Counted from the stretch's first letter, positions 1-10,512 are shown. The stretch: 43,527 nt of DNA from Planctomycetaceae bacterium (GCA_027486095.1 JAIXPT010000440.1:1-43527); one strand, 5' to 3'. The notes: generated from the sequence alone by a model not told the origin. Translations and numbers: made by a program.

Positions 1-603
1 CGTGTTTTCGTCGCGGATGATCTCGCCGAGCGACCAGCCCCCGTCGGCCTGCTCGGTCTGCGGGGCGGCCTGGTGCACGTGGATCGCCTTCTTGATGATT
101 GGCAGCTTCTTGCGGGCCAGGCCGAGCATGCGCGCCACTTCTTCCTGCGTCGGCGTGCGGCCGAGCACGTCCACGAGCCGGGCCGTGGCCCGCCGCCACT
201 TCGAGAGCAGTTCGACCATGTAGGCCGGAATGCGGATCGTCTTGCCCGAGTTGATCAGCGCCCGCTTGATCGACTGCTTGATCCAGTAGCTGGCGTAGGT
301 GCTGAAGCGGGTGCCGACCTTCGGGTCGAACCCCTCCACCGCCCGCAGGAGCCCGAGATTGCCCTCCTCGATCAGGTCGGGCAGCGGCAGGCCGCGGTTG
401 GCATAGCCACGGGCGATGTTCACCACGAGCCGCAGATTGGCCCGCACCATGTGGTCGCGGGCGGCGGCATCCCCCTTGGCGATCGCATAGGCGAGCCGCT
501 TCTCGTCGTCGGCATTCAGGAGCGAGGTGTCGTTGATCTCACGGAGGTAGGTCTCGAGCGGGCTCTGGACGGCGGACGAAGGCTTGCGCGGCTTTTCGGG
601 CAT
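1..603 (-). CDS. RNA polymerase sigma factor, sigma-70 family (primary RpoD/SigA-like), C-terminus cut by window edge
   Basis: Minus-strand translation from ATG at 603: MPEKPRKPSSAVQSPLETYLREINDTSLLNADDEKRLAYAIAKGDAAARDHMVRANLRLVVNIARGYANRGLPLPDLIEEGNLGLLRAVEGFDPKVGTRFSTYASYWIKQSIKRALINSGKTIRIPAYM..., classic sigma region 1.2/2; open to position 1, so missing from the ORF track. Confidence 0.93.
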   Translation of the reverse strand, partial: MPEKPRKPSSAVQSPLETYLREINDTSLLNADDEKRLAYAIAKGDAAARDHMVRANLRLVVNIARGYANRGLPLPDLIEEGNLGLLRAVEGFDPKVGTRFSTYASYWIKQSIKRALINSGKTIRIPAYMVELLSKWRRATARLVDVLGRTPTQEEVARMLGLARKKLPIIKKAIHVHQAAPQTEQADGGWSLGEIIRDENT

Positions 604-771
604 GGAACGTCGCTCTCTTCAGGCAATCAAGAATGGCAAGAATGGATGGACTGAACGCACCACGAGATATCGGCGGGTCTGGCGGGCAACTGGACAGACG
701 GGAGAAGCAGGGCGGCGCGTGCGGGCTGGCACGGTCGTGCGGGCTGGAGAAACACGTCGCCTTTGCCCCTT

Positions 772-801
772 TCGAATCAAGCCTGCTCGAATCAAGCCAG
801 C
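772..801. repeat. 15-nt tandem duplication spanning the stop codon of the metallophosphoesterase gene
   Basis: tcgaatcaagcctgc followed by tcgaatcaagccagc. Confidence 0.7.
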
Positions 802-1652
802 GCCCACTCGAAGCACACGAGCTCCGGCGCGGCTCCGAGCCGCACCGGAATGAGCGACGTGCCGATGCCGCGCGAGACATACATGGGCGGCCCCGCCTTG
901 CGATACCAGCCGGCGACGTAGCCGCCGCTCCCCGAGGGCAGCGCGAGCGCCACGCCCCAGGGCGCCACCTGCCCGCCGTGCGTGTGGCCGGCGAGCACGA
1001 GATCCACCGGGTGATCGGCCGGCATCGCGACGACGTCGCGCGAGAGCGGGCAGTGCGCAAGCACGAGATGATTCGGGGTCGGCGGGGCGTGGTGGAGCGC
1101 CGCCGCGGCGTCGGGCCTGCCGCTGCGCAGGTCGTCGAGGCCGGTGATCCGCACCCGCGTGCCCGCCGCGGCGAATTCGACCGAGCGGTTCACGAGCAGC
1201 TCGATGCCGTGGCTCTCGTAGAGGCGGTCGAGGGCTTCGCGCGGCACCCCGGCCTCGTATTCCCAGTTGCCGAGGATCGCGAACCGGCGCGGGCCGGCGG
1301 GGCATTCACGCAAAAACGTCTCCAGCTGCCAGAGATCGCGCCGGTGGTCGATCATGTCGCCCGTGAACAGGATCGCGTCGGGCCGGGCGTCATGCAGCCC
1401 CTCGAGCAGGCGTGTCTCGAGGCGGCCGATGCGGTGCAGATGGAGGTCGCTGACCTGCAGCATGCGCAGCCGTGCATCGGGCCGGGAGCCGCGGCTGGCA
1501 AGCGCGTGGGTGGTCGTCTCGAGCCGCTGGGGCGTGATCACGAGCCCGTCCACGGCAGCGGCCGTCGGCAGCCCCACGGCCGCGAGCCCACCGGCGGCGA
1601 GCCAGCGGCGGCGGCTGATGCCCGCGGTCGCGCAGGGCGCCGGATCACTCAT
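792..1652 (-). CDS. Metallophosphoesterase (YkuE/YaeI-like) with twin-arginine-like leader
   Basis: SRRRWLAAGG leader; motifs LQVSDLHLH, FTGDMID, LGNWEYE, AGHTHGGQ. Confidence 0.88.
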   Translation of the reverse strand: MSDPAPCATAGISRRRWLAAGGLAAVGLPTAAAVDGLVITPQRLETTTHALASRGSRPDARLRMLQVSDLHLHRIGRLETRLLEGLHDARPDAILFTGDMIDHRRDLWQLETFLRECPAGPRRFAILGNWEYEAGVPREALDRLYESHGIELLVNRSVEFAAAGTRVRITGLDDLRSGRPDAAAALHHAPPTPNHLVLAHCPLSRDVVAMPADHPVDLVLAGHTHGGQVAPWGVALALPSGSGGYVAGWYRKAGPPMYVSRGIGTSLIPVRLGAAPELVCFEWALA

Positions 1653-2809
1653 GGCGGGCTCGAGCCGGTAGCCCGCACCCCGGGGCCGAGCGTGCGGTCG
1701 AGAAATTCGACGAGCGCCCGGCCGGCCGGCGTGCCACGGTCGAGCGCGGGACGGTGGGCCGTGCCCGCGAGGATCACAAGCGTGCTATCCACGCCGACGG
1801 CCCGCAGCGCCGCATCGAGGGCGACGCTCTGCGCCGTGGGGATCGTCTCGTCGCGATCGCCGTGCACGACAAGGCAGGGCGGATCATCGGCCGACACATA
1901 CGAGAGCGGGCTCGCCCGTTGGGCGGCTTCGCGAAATTCCGCGAGCGGCCCGCCGACGAGCAGGCTCGCCGGCGACGAGGGCCGGTCGTGCGCAGGCCCG
2001 AGCGACGTGAGGTGGGTGGGCGCCGCCACCGTGCCCACCGCCGCCACCCGCGCGTCGGCCGGGGCCGCGAGCCCCACGAGCGCGGCCAGATGGCCACCGG
2101 CGCCCGCGCCCAGCACGGCGATCCGCTCGGGGTCGATGCCCCACACCTGCGCCGTCCGCCGAATCTCGTCGAGCGCCGCGCGGCAGTCGTCGAGCTGCGC
2201 GGGAAACGTGGCCGAATCGGAGAGGCGATAGCCGATGCTTGCCACGGCATAGCCCTCGTCCGCAAGCCACCGCACGGGGCAGTCGGCCCGGGAGCCGTCC
2301 CGCCAGGTGTCGCCGTGAATCCACACCACGAGCGGCATGCCACCGCCCGAACAGCCCGCCGGCAGGTACATGTCGAACCGCTGGCGGGCGTCGGCCGTGG
2401 GCAGCGAAGGCTGGTCGCGATGCACGAGGAGCGCGGCGCGGGGCGGCCCGTCTGCGGGCCCCCCGAACGGCGATTCGAGTGTCGAATCGACATGGAGCGC
2501 GGCGGATGGCGAGCGCGCCATGAGCCCGTCGGGCACGGCGAGGCCGCTCTCGGGCAGCGCGGCGGGCGCCGCCACACCCACGGGCAGATCGTCGAGCGGC
2601 ATGCGCCGCCGCGCGGCGGCCCGCCGCTGGGCCCGCCGCGAGGGACGCCGGGCAGGGGCCGCCTCCGCCTCGAAGGGCGCGTCGGCCGTGGCCCGCGGAT
2701 CACCCCGCCAGGCGAGTTCTACCGCCGCCCAGTCGCGCTCCATCGCCGCGGCCAACGAGCTGCCGCAGACAAGGGCCGCGGCGAGGAGCACACCGGGAAG
2801 CAGTTTCAT
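1649..2809 (-). CDS. Secreted alpha/beta hydrolase (esterase/lipase-like)
   Basis: Signal peptide MKLLPGVLLAAALVCGSSLAAA; VVWIHGDTWRDGS, GAGAGGHLAALVGL nucleophile region, HGDRDETIP; 4-bp ATGA overlap with the downstream metallophosphoesterase. Confidence 0.82.
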   Translation of the reverse strand: MKLLPGVLLAAALVCGSSLAAAMERDWAAVELAWRGDPRATADAPFEAEAAPARRPSRRAQRRAAARRRMPLDDLPVGVAAPAALPESGLAVPDGLMARSPSAALHVDSTLESPFGGPADGPPRAALLVHRDQPSLPTADARQRFDMYLPAGCSGGGMPLVVWIHGDTWRDGSRADCPVRWLADEGYAVASIGYRLSDSATFPAQLDDCRAALDEIRRTAQVWGIDPERIAVLGAGAGGHLAALVGLAAPADARVAAVGTVAAPTHLTSLGPAHDRPSSPASLLVGGPLAEFREAAQRASPLSYVSADDPPCLVVHGDRDETIPTAQSVALDAALRAVGVDSTLVILAGTAHRPALDRGTPAGRALVEFLDRTLGPGVRATGSSPP

Positions 2810-2835
2810 CGGAGCACCGGCTCGGGGGCGCCGGG

Positions 2836-3267
2836 CTAACGACGGGCCTGGAGTTGGCCCGACGGCGTGAGCTCGTCGATGATCTTCGGGATGTAGCGGC
2901 TGAGCACTTCGGCGAGCCGCTCACGGTCGATGTTGCGCTGCCGGGCGATCTGGTCGAGCTCACTGCCGCCGAACACATCCTCGATCTGCCGCCGGCTCAC
3001 CGGCTTGTTGGGGCCGGTGCGCACCCAGGAATCGACCTCGTCGCGCATCCCCTTCTCCTCGAACTGCTTGACGACGTCGGGCAGCTTCTGGGCCTGGCCG
3101 CCCCCGAAGATCTGCTTGAAGATCTCCGCCAGATCATCGGGCGAAGGCATGCCTGACGGGCCGGCCTGCGGGGCGCGGGGCTGCGGCTGCGGGGCGCGCT
3201 GGGGGGCCGGCTGCTGCTGCGCGGCGCCTTCGAGCACCTGCTTCAAGATCTCGCCGAGAATATCCAT
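2836..3267 (-). CDS. YidB-like (DUF937) family protein
   Basis: MDILGEILKQVLEG...VDSWVRTGPNKPVSRRQIEDVFGGSELDQIARQRNIDRERLAEVLSRYIPKIIDELTPSGQL; ATG at 3267 preferred over the longer ORF start at 3567. Confidence 0.75.
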   Translation of the reverse strand: MDILGEILKQVLEGAAQQQPAPQRAPQPQPRAPQAGPSGMPSPDDLAEIFKQIFGGGQAQKLPDVVKQFEEKGMRDEVDSWVRTGPNKPVSRRQIEDVFGGSELDQIARQRNIDRERLAEVLSRYIPKIIDELTPSGQLQARR

Positions 3268-3409
3268 CGTGGCTCTCCGTCGTCGGAAGAAGGGATTGGT
3301 CGGGAGCCGCAGCGGTGCAGGCTCCATTGATCGCAGTCTACGGGCGGGTGGGGGCCGGGGAAAGCCACTGGTCGATCGCGGCCGTGCTCCCGGCCATGCC
3401 GCCCACGCG

Positions 3410-4792
3410 TCAGCGGTCGAGCTGGGCGCGGAGCGTCGCCCGATCGACACCCAAGAGGCGGGCGGCAGCCGTGCGATTGCCCCCAGCCCGTTCGAGGGCC
3501 TCGTGGGCGAGGGCCGTTTCGACGATCCCGACGAGGCGTTCGTGGAGGTCGCCGGCCGCTGCCGCATTGCTCGGCCAGCGCTCCGCCACCCAGGCTTTCA
3601 CGACACCGGCAACCGATTCATCGGAAGCCGTGTTCGTCGCCGCTGCACCCGCAGCCGGCGCGGGCGGCAGGTGCTCCGGCCGCAGGGCGGCGCCGCGGGC
3701 GACGACGCATGCGTATTCGACGGCGTGCTCCAGTTCGCGGACGTTGCCGGGCCACGGCCGCGCCCGGATGGCGTCGAGAAAGGCGTCGGTGACGTGGGGC
3801 TGCGGCCCGGTGCACCGCGTGAGAAACCAGTCGATGAGGTTCGGCACGTCGTCGAGCCGTGCCGCGAGCGGCGGCATCGAAATCGGAAACACGTTGAGCC
3901 GGTGATAGAGATCTTCGCGGAACTCCCCGGCCGCGATCGCCGCCGCCAGGTCGCGATTGGTGGCCGTAATCACGCGGACATCGACGTGCCGGGATGCCGC
4001 CGAGCCCACCGGCGTGATCTCGCCCTGCTCGAGCACCCGGAGGAGCTTCACCTGCACCTCGGGGGGCGCCTCGCCGATCTCGTCGAGGAAGAGCGTGCCG
4101 CCGCCGGCCAGTTCGAAGAGACCCTGGCGATCGCCCGCGGCGCCGGTGAACGCGCCACGCACGTGGCCGAAGAGTTCGCTCTCGATCACGCTCGGTGAGA
4201 GCGCCGCGAGGCTCGTCGCGAGATATGGCCGATCGCGGCGTGGGCCGTGGGTGTGGATCGCGCGGGCAGCGAGATCCTTGCCGGTGCCGGTGGCGCCGGT
4301 CACGAGCACCGGCAGGTTTGTCGGGGCAACGAGCGCGATCTGCTTGAACACCTGCTGCATCGGGGCCGATCGACCGACCAGCCGCCAGGCGGGGGCGAGG
4401 CCGGCATCGACGATCGTGTCGCGTGCGTGCGGCACGTCGGCCAGTGCCCGGGCGACCACCTCTGCCACCTGCTCGAGATCGAACGGCTTCACGAGATAGT
4501 CGAAGGCACCGGCCTTCGTGGCCCGCACGGCCGTTTCGAGGTCACCAAAGGCCGTCATCACGACGATCCGCGCCGCGGGGGCGAGGGTCTTGAGCTCGGG
4601 GAGCGCCGCGAGGCCGTCGCGGCCCGGTAAACGGACGTCGAGAAGCAGCGCGTCGGGAGCGAACCGGCCGCAGGTGTCGAGGGCGGCCTCGACCGACGCA
4701 GCCACCTCTACATCGTGCCCCTCGTCGCCGAGCACTTCGCGCAGGCTCCAGCCGATGGCCGGCTCGTCGTCGATAATCAGGATGCGACTCAT
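3410..4792 (-). CDS. NtrC-family sigma-54-dependent response regulator
   Basis: Receiver MSRILIIDDEPAIGWSLREVLG, AAA+ GATGTGKDLAARAIH, GAFTGA loop, Fis-type C-terminal HTH; start set at 4792 (MSRILIIDDE). Confidence 0.93.
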   Translation of the reverse strand: MSRILIIDDEPAIGWSLREVLGDEGHDVEVAASVEAALDTCGRFAPDALLLDVRLPGRDGLAALPELKTLAPAARIVVMTAFGDLETAVRATKAGAFDYLVKPFDLEQVAEVVARALADVPHARDTIVDAGLAPAWRLVGRSAPMQQVFKQIALVAPTNLPVLVTGATGTGKDLAARAIHTHGPRRDRPYLATSLAALSPSVIESELFGHVRGAFTGAAGDRQGLFELAGGGTLFLDEIGEAPPEVQVKLLRVLEQGEITPVGSAASRHVDVRVITATNRDLAAAIAAGEFREDLYHRLNVFPISMPPLAARLDDVPNLIDWFLTRCTGPQPHVTDAFLDAIRARPWPGNVRELEHAVEYACVVARGAALRPEHLPPAPAAGAAATNTASDESVAGVVKAWVAERWPSNAAAAGDLHERLVGIVETALAHEALERAGGNRTAAARLLGVDRATLRAQLDR

Positions 4793-6198
4793 GTCGGCGG
4801 TTGTATCAGGTGCTGCTGCGACGATGCTGCCAGTGTCTCTGCTGGCAGCACGATCGCAAACCGGGTGTGGCGGGGTCCGCGTTCCCAGGAGAGCGCCCCG
4901 CCATGCTCCTCGGCCACGGCCTTCGCGATCGCCAGGCCGAGGCCGATCCCTTCGGGCTTGGTGGTCACGAACGGGTCGCCAAGCACGTCGTGAATGGATG
5001 CCGCCGGCCCAGGCCCCGAGTCTTCCACGGCCAGGGCGGCTTGACCGTGGGCCGCGGTGCCCGTGAGCCGCACCAGCCCGCCCCGGCCAGCCGCCTCGAT
5101 GCCGTTGAGCGCGAGGTTCACGAGTGCCGCCCGCAGGGATTCGGGCCGGCCCTCGAGGGTGATGCCGGTGGGAAGCTCGCATTCGAGCCGCACGCCGGCA
5201 TGCTCGCACCGCGGGGCGGTGAGATCGCGGACCGCCGCCAGCAGGTCATCCACGGCGACTGGGCCACGAGCCGCCTCGGTGGGGCGGCCGAGGGCCAAGA
5301 GGCCGCGCACTTCCTCCTCGACGATCGCCAACTGCCGCGCGGCGATCGCCAGACTGTCGTCTGCGCGCCCCGCTCCCGTGCCGCTACAGCGGCGGGCGTG
5401 GACATCGATCGCCAGCCGGGCCCCGGTGATGGCGTTGCGCAGTTCGTGGGCAAAACCGGCGGCGAGTTGACCGAGCAGTCGCTGCCGCTCGCCGGCGACG
5501 AGCGACGTGCGCAGCTCCTGGAGCGTGGCGCTCATCCGATTGACGCCCGCGGCCAAGCGCGCGACCTCGTCGGCACCGCTGCCGGCGGGCAATTGCTGGC
5601 CGAAGTCACCCGCCGCGATCCGCTCCACATGCCGCTCGACCGCCGTGATGCGCGTCGCCAGCGACCGCGTCATCCAGAGCGAGAGCGGCACGAGCAGGCC
5701 GAGCGTGGCGGCCGCGACGGCGAGCACGGGCCAGACGGTCTCGAGGGCCGCGGCGAGCACGGGTTTCTCAGGGGTCAAGACAAGGACCGTCTCGGGGCGC
5801 ACACCCGTCGCCTGGGCACGGCCGAGGCGATAGCGCACACCACCGAAAGTGATCTGGCCAGCCTCGACGGCGGCGGCCCAGGTGGCGTTGCCCGTGTCGG
5901 CGAGGTGATCGGCCGGGAGGGAGCTCAGTCCGGCTTGCCGGCCCGCCGTATCCCAGACCACGAAGTGACTGCCGGTGAGCGCAAAGAGCGCGTCGAGCAC
6001 CGCGGGCGACAAGGCCACGCGCGTGCTCGCGAGCGCCGTGGCCACGCGGGCCTGCTGTTCGCGTGCCGCCGCCGCGGCCCGGCGGGTGGCCAGCCACGCG
6101 GAGAAGGCCACGTTCAGGAGCACGCCTGCCAGCACGAGGCCCACCACGGGCAGGACCAGCCGGGCGGTGAGCGATTCTCTTCGTGGGCTCCCAAGCAT
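4789..6198 (-). CDS. Membrane sensor histidine kinase (HAMP, HisKA, HATPase), partner of the adjacent response regulator
   Basis: N-terminal TM MLGSPRRESLTARLVLPVVGLVLAGVLL; GFAHELRNAITG H-box; HATPase DSGPGP and GIGLGLAIAKAVAEEHGG; ATGA overlap with the regulator start. Confidence 0.92.
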   Translation of the reverse strand: MLGSPRRESLTARLVLPVVGLVLAGVLLNVAFSAWLATRRAAAAAREQQARVATALASTRVALSPAVLDALFALTGSHFVVWDTAGRQAGLSSLPADHLADTGNATWAAAVEAGQITFGGVRYRLGRAQATGVRPETVLVLTPEKPVLAAALETVWPVLAVAAATLGLLVPLSLWMTRSLATRITAVERHVERIAAGDFGQQLPAGSGADEVARLAAGVNRMSATLQELRTSLVAGERQRLLGQLAAGFAHELRNAITGARLAIDVHARRCSGTGAGRADDSLAIAARQLAIVEEEVRGLLALGRPTEAARGPVAVDDLLAAVRDLTAPRCEHAGVRLECELPTGITLEGRPESLRAALVNLALNGIEAAGRGGLVRLTGTAAHGQAALAVEDSGPGPAASIHDVLGDPFVTTKPEGIGLGLAIAKAVAEEHGGALSWERGPRHTRFAIVLPAETLAASSQQHLIQPPT

Positions 6199-6307
6199 GC
6201 CCCAAGTGTCGCCGGAACGAGGGCCGGGTTCCACTCGCGGCGTGGCACTGGCCCGCCGTGGAGCGATAAGGTGTGTGGCCTTCGCGCTTTCAAGGCCGGG
6301 CGTTTCC

Positions 6308-8588
6308 ATGCCGTTCCCCGCCACGCTGCCGTTTTCAGCGACCGCCCATCGGGCCGTGAACGCCCAAGCCGATGCGCTGGTCATCGACGCCGCGGGGGCC
6401 GATGCGGCTGTGGCCTGCGCGCGGCTGGCGACCACGCCAGAGGGCCTCACCGCCGCGGAGGCTCGGCAGCGGCTCGATCGGCACGGGCCCAACACGATTG
6501 CCCAGTCGGCAGGGGAGGAGCCGCTCGCGCTCCTCTGCAAGGCGGCCCTCAATCCGCTCGTGCTGCTTCTCGCGATCCTCGGCGGCTCGTCGTTGGCCAC
6601 GGGCGACGCCGTCTCGGCTGCGATCATGGCGGTGATGCTTGCCCTCGGCGTGGGGCTGCGGTTCCTGCAAGAGTGGCGGGCGCACGCTCTTGGGCGGCAT
6701 GTCACGGTCGCTCGAGGCCCCCGAGCCGCCCACGGCGTTCGATGTCGGGCTCGAAAGGTTCACGTGGCTGATGGTGGGCGTCGTGGCGGTGATGGTGCCG
6801 CTCGTGTTCCTGATCAACGGCCTTACCAAGGGGAACTGGGGCGATGCGTTTTTGTTCGCGCTGGCCGTGGGCGTGGGGATCACGCCGGAGATGCTGCCGA
6901 TGATCGTGACGGTGTGTCTCTCGCGGGGGGCCCTCATGCTCGCCCACGAGCGCGTGATCGTGAAGCATCTCGACGCGATCCAGAACCTCGGCGGCATGGA
7001 CGTGCTTTGCACCGACAAGACAGGCACGCTCACGCTCGACCGCATCATCCTCGAGCGCCACTGCGACGTGCTGTTGCGCGACGATCCCGAGGTGCTGCGC
7101 TACGCCTGGCTCAACAGCCACTTTCAGACCGGCCTGAAAAACCTGCTCGACCGGGCGATCCTCGACCATGAGGAGCTGCGCGAACACGTGGCGAAGGCGG
7201 GCTGGGAGAAGGTGGATGAGATTCCCTTCGACTTCTCCCGCCGGGTGATGTCGGTCGTCGTTTCGGCGCCCGGTGGCACGCGGCTGCTCGTCTGCAAGGG
7301 GGCGCCCGAGGCGGTCTACGCCCGGTGCTCGGGGTTCGCGCTCGACGGGCGGGTGGAGCCATTGGGGCATGGGGCGCTCGAGCGGCTCGAGCGGGAGTTC
7401 GAGCGGCTCTCCGCCGACGGCTTCCGCGTGCTCGCGATCGCCTGCCGCGACGTCGAGGCGCAGCCCGCCTACGGCCGCGACGACGAGCATGATCTCGTGC
7501 TCCGCGGCTACGTGGCGTTTCTCGACCCGCCCAAGGATTCGGCGGCCGCGGCTCTGGCGGCGCTTCGTGCCGGCGGCATCGCCGTGAAGGTGCTCACCGG
7601 AGACAACGAACTCGTCAGCCGGAAGGTGTGCGGCGCCGTGGGGATCGATGCCGGCGCCGTGCTCCTTGGCCGCGAGGTGGACATGCTCGACGACCAGGCG
7701 CTCGCGGCCGCAGCCTCGCGGGCCACGCTCCTGGCCCGGCTCTCGCCCCAGCAGAAGGAGCGGGTCGTGCATGCGCTCAGGCGGGCTGGCCACGTGGTCG
7801 GGTTCCTCGGAGATGGCATCAACGACGCGCCGGCCTTGCGGGCCGCCGACGTCGGGATCTCGGTCGATTCGGCGGTGGACATCGCCCGGGCGAGCGCCGA
7901 CTGCGTGCTTCTCGAGAAAGACCTCGAGGTGCTCGAGGCGGGCGTGCGGGTGGGCCGGAAGGTGTTCGTGAACATCCTCAAGTATGTCCGCATGGGGGCG
8001 AGCTCGAACTTCGGCAACATGCTGAGCGTGTTGGGGGCGAGCGTATTCCTGCCGTTCGTGCCGATGACGCCGCTCCAGATCCTGACGAACAACCTGCTCT
8101 ACGACTGCTCGCAGGTGCCGATCCCGACCGACGACGTCGATCCGGAACTCGTGGCCCGGCCGCGGCCCTGGTCAGTCGGGCAGATCTCGCGGTTCATCCT
8201 GCTCGTGGGGCCAGTGAGCTCGCTCTTCGACTTCACGACGTTCGCCGCGCTCTGGTTTCTCTTCGGCTGCGCCGATCCTGAGCGGACGGCGGTCTTTCAC
8301 ACCGGCTGGTTCGTGGAATCGCTCGTCACGCAGACATTCATCATCCACGTGATCCGCACCGATCGCATGCCGTTTATCCAGAGCCGGGCGAGCACGGCGC
8401 TCGTGGCGACGACGGCGGCCGTGATCGCCGCGGGCATCTGGCTCGCCGACTCGCCGCTCGGCCGGAAGTTTGGCTTCGTGCCGCTGCCCTGGTCCTACTG
8501 GCCGTTTCTACTCGCGACCGTCGTGGCCTACGCCACCGCGACTCACCTCGTGAAATCGTGGCTCGTGCGGCGGGGCTGGATCGACTGA
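6308..8588 (+). pseudogene. Magnesium-translocating P-type ATPase (MgtA-like), frameshifted and lacking the actuator domain
   Basis: N-terminal part in frame 2 (MPFPATLPFSATAHRAVNAQ...NPLVLLLAILGGSSLATGDAVSAAIMAVMLALGVGLRFLQEWRA to about 6682), C-terminal part in frame 3 from about 6678 (GGRTLLGGMSRSLEAPEPPTAFDVGLERFTWLMVGVVAVMVPLVFLINGLTKGNW...CTDKTGTLT...GDGINDAPALRAADVGIS). No TGES segment between the two parts. Confidence 0.82.
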
Positions 8589-8776
8589 CGCGAAGCACGC
8601 CCGGTCTCCTGCAACGTACCCGGACGCTATACAAGGTTTACAAACCGTTTGCGTACGGCACGACTTATTGCGTTTCCATGAATACTCCTTGCATACATTA
8701 GCAAACGTTCTATATTTATTCGCAGAGGGCGAGCGCGGTGGTAGTGGCACTTGGAACTGGCGCGGGGAGCGGAGCC

Positions 8777-9943
8777 ATGAGCAGGCTGGAGCGGCCGGGA
8801 GATGGGGAAAAGCGGTGGTGCGGCTTGGGCCGGCGATCTCTTCCGGGTTTCACCCTCGTGGAACTGCTTGTCGTGATCGCCATCATCGGCGTGCTCGTGG
8901 GCCTCTTGCTGCCCGCGGTGCAGGCGGCGCGGGAATCGTCCCGGCGGAGTTCGTGCTCGAACAATCTGCGCCAGATGAGCCTCGGCGTGCTCAATTTCGA
9001 ATCGGCCAAGGGCCGGTTTCCAGCGGGGCTGCGGGATCCTTTCTTTCTCACGGTCGGCAGTACGCCGACCTACCTCACGAATCGCGCCCGGTTCAGCTTC
9101 ATCACACTGATTCTACCCTTCATGGAAGAGGTGGCGCTCGGCGATCAAATCACGTCGTATCTCAAGGCAAGCGGGAACGCGGCCCCATGGAACACGGGGC
9201 CCTTGGGTGGGATCGGTTCGCCATTCGTCGTTCAGCCCAAAGCCCTGCTCTGCCCCTCGGAGCGGACGGTCTTCACCAATGCGGCGGAAGCGAGGCCGAC
9301 GAGCTACCGTTGCAACCGCGGCGACATCTTCACGGCCTCGGATCTAAAGTATCAAAGGCGGGGGCCGTTTGGTACCGGCTTCGACCGAGACACCTACTCG
9401 TTGACGCCGATCAAGGTCGCTGCCATCCCCGATGGCTTGTCGAAGACGGTGATGCTCGGCGAAGTGATCCTGGGAGATCTGTCTTCGTCACGCAGCGCGG
9501 GCACCGGTCTGCAGGCGTCGCTCGCCTCGACGGATGCTCCCGGCACCTGCGCGAGCCTGCTTGCGACCGATCAATACAATCCCGTCTTCGGCGTCGGTTT
9601 CAACGATCGGACGGCGGGCCGAAAGTGGGGCGATTCACTGGTCTTCTACACGGGGTTCAACACCGCGACGGGTCCAAACACACCACGGTGTGGCGCCAGC
9701 GAGAACCTTCACATCGTGCCGGTGAGCAGCTACCACGCCGCGGGAGCGCAGGTTTCGATGTGTGATGGAAGTGTGCGATTCATCTCGGATTCAATCGACG
9801 CGGGTGATCCGACCGTGGCTCAGCCCAGCGTGACGACGGATGCCGGCACGGGCGTCCAGTTTTACACGGGCCCGAGTCTCCGCGGCGTGTGGGGCGCGAT
9901 GGGGACGATCGCGGGCAGCGAGCCAATCGCCACCGGAGAATGA
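8777..9943 (+). CDS. DUF1559 domain-containing protein, type IV prepilin-like N-terminus
   Basis: [48 protein letters not shown]-terminal MCDGSVRFISDSID. Confidence 0.93.
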   Translation: MSRLERPGDGEKRWCGLGRRSLPGFTLVELLVVIAIIGVLVGLLLPAVQAARESSRRSSCSNNLRQMSLGVLNFESAKGRFPAGLRDPFFLTVGSTPTYLTNRARFSFITLILPFMEEVALGDQITSYLKASGNAAPWNTGPLGGIGSPFVVQPKALLCPSERTVFTNAAEARPTSYRCNRGDIFTASDLKYQRRGPFGTGFDRDTYSLTPIKVAAIPDGLSKTVMLGEVILGDLSSSRSAGTGLQASLASTDAPGTCASLLATDQYNPVFGVGFNDRTAGRKWGDSLVFYTGFNTATGPNTPRCGASENLHIVPVSSYHAAGAQVSMCDGSVRFISDSIDAGDPTVAQPSVTTDAGTGVQFYTGPSLRGVWGAMGTIAGSEPIATGE

Positions 9944-9993
9944 TCGGCCCAGCGGCGTGTGGCTCCGGCCGCCGCGGTCAAGTGTTCATCACC

Positions 9994-10512
9994 ATGGAGG
10001 ATTCAACCGTGTCCGGAAACCTGCCGCAGGATGGCGGTCGTTGGGTTCGATTCGTCGTCGCGGCGACGATCTTGGTCGGTGTGGTCGGGTGCGGCACCTC
10101 GGGCCCAGACACCCAGGCCGTTCAAGGGACCGTCACCATCGACGGCGCACCGCTCGAAGGCGCCACGGTCTATTTTTCACCGACGGGTTCGGGAGGCGCG
10201 CCGGCAGCGGGACAGACCGGATCCGGTGGAGTCTTCCGCCTGACGACGGTGGTCGCCGGAGCGCGGGGTGGCGGTGGGGCGGTGGCGGGCGACTATGCTG
10301 TGGTGATCCAAAAACGCGAGATGCCGGCCGTGGCCGAACTCTCCACGGATGATCCGCGCTACGGCGGCGACCGGCCCTCCACGGAGTCATCGAAGGCGAT
10401 CAAGGAGCTCGTGCCGGTGGTCTACGGCGATGCCAAGACATCGCCCCTCCAGGCGACCGTAAAAAAAGGCGTGAATGCGTTCACGTTCGAGATCGAATCG
10501 AAGGGGAAATGA
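9994..10512 (+). CDS. Lipoprotein, carboxypeptidase-regulatory/transthyretin-like
   Basis: Lipobox-like VGVVGCGTSG; VQGTVTIDGAPLEGATVYFSPTGSG; commonly seen next to DUF1559 genes. Confidence 0.75.
   Translation: MEDSTVSGNLPQDGGRWVRFVVAATILVGVVGCGTSGPDTQAVQGTVTIDGAPLEGATVYFSPTGSGGAPAAGQTGSGGVFRLTTVVAGARGGGGAVAGDYAVVIQKREMPAVAELSTDDPRYGGDRPSTESSKAIKELVPVVYGDAKTSPLQATVKKGVNAFTFEIESKGK

Noticed and set aside
633-2231. Long plus-strand ORF (532 aa) antisense to the metallophosphoesterase/hydrolase genes
   Set aside because: Arg/Pro/Gly-rich shadow translation opposite well-supported coding genes; high GC produces such open frames.
6600-6760. Programmed ribosomal frameshift in the ATPase gene
   Set aside because: A frameshift alone would not remove the actuator domain; no slippery heptamer was seen at the junction.
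4801-6771. 656-aa plus-strand ORF over the histidine kinase
   Set aside because: Antisense shadow of a clear sensor kinase; low-complexity, no family motif.
6639-8588. Treating the frame-3 ORF as an intact separate ATPase gene
   Set aside because: Its N-terminal 13 codons are out-of-frame sequence of the upstream half and it lacks M1-M2 and the actuator domain, so a disrupted gene fits better.
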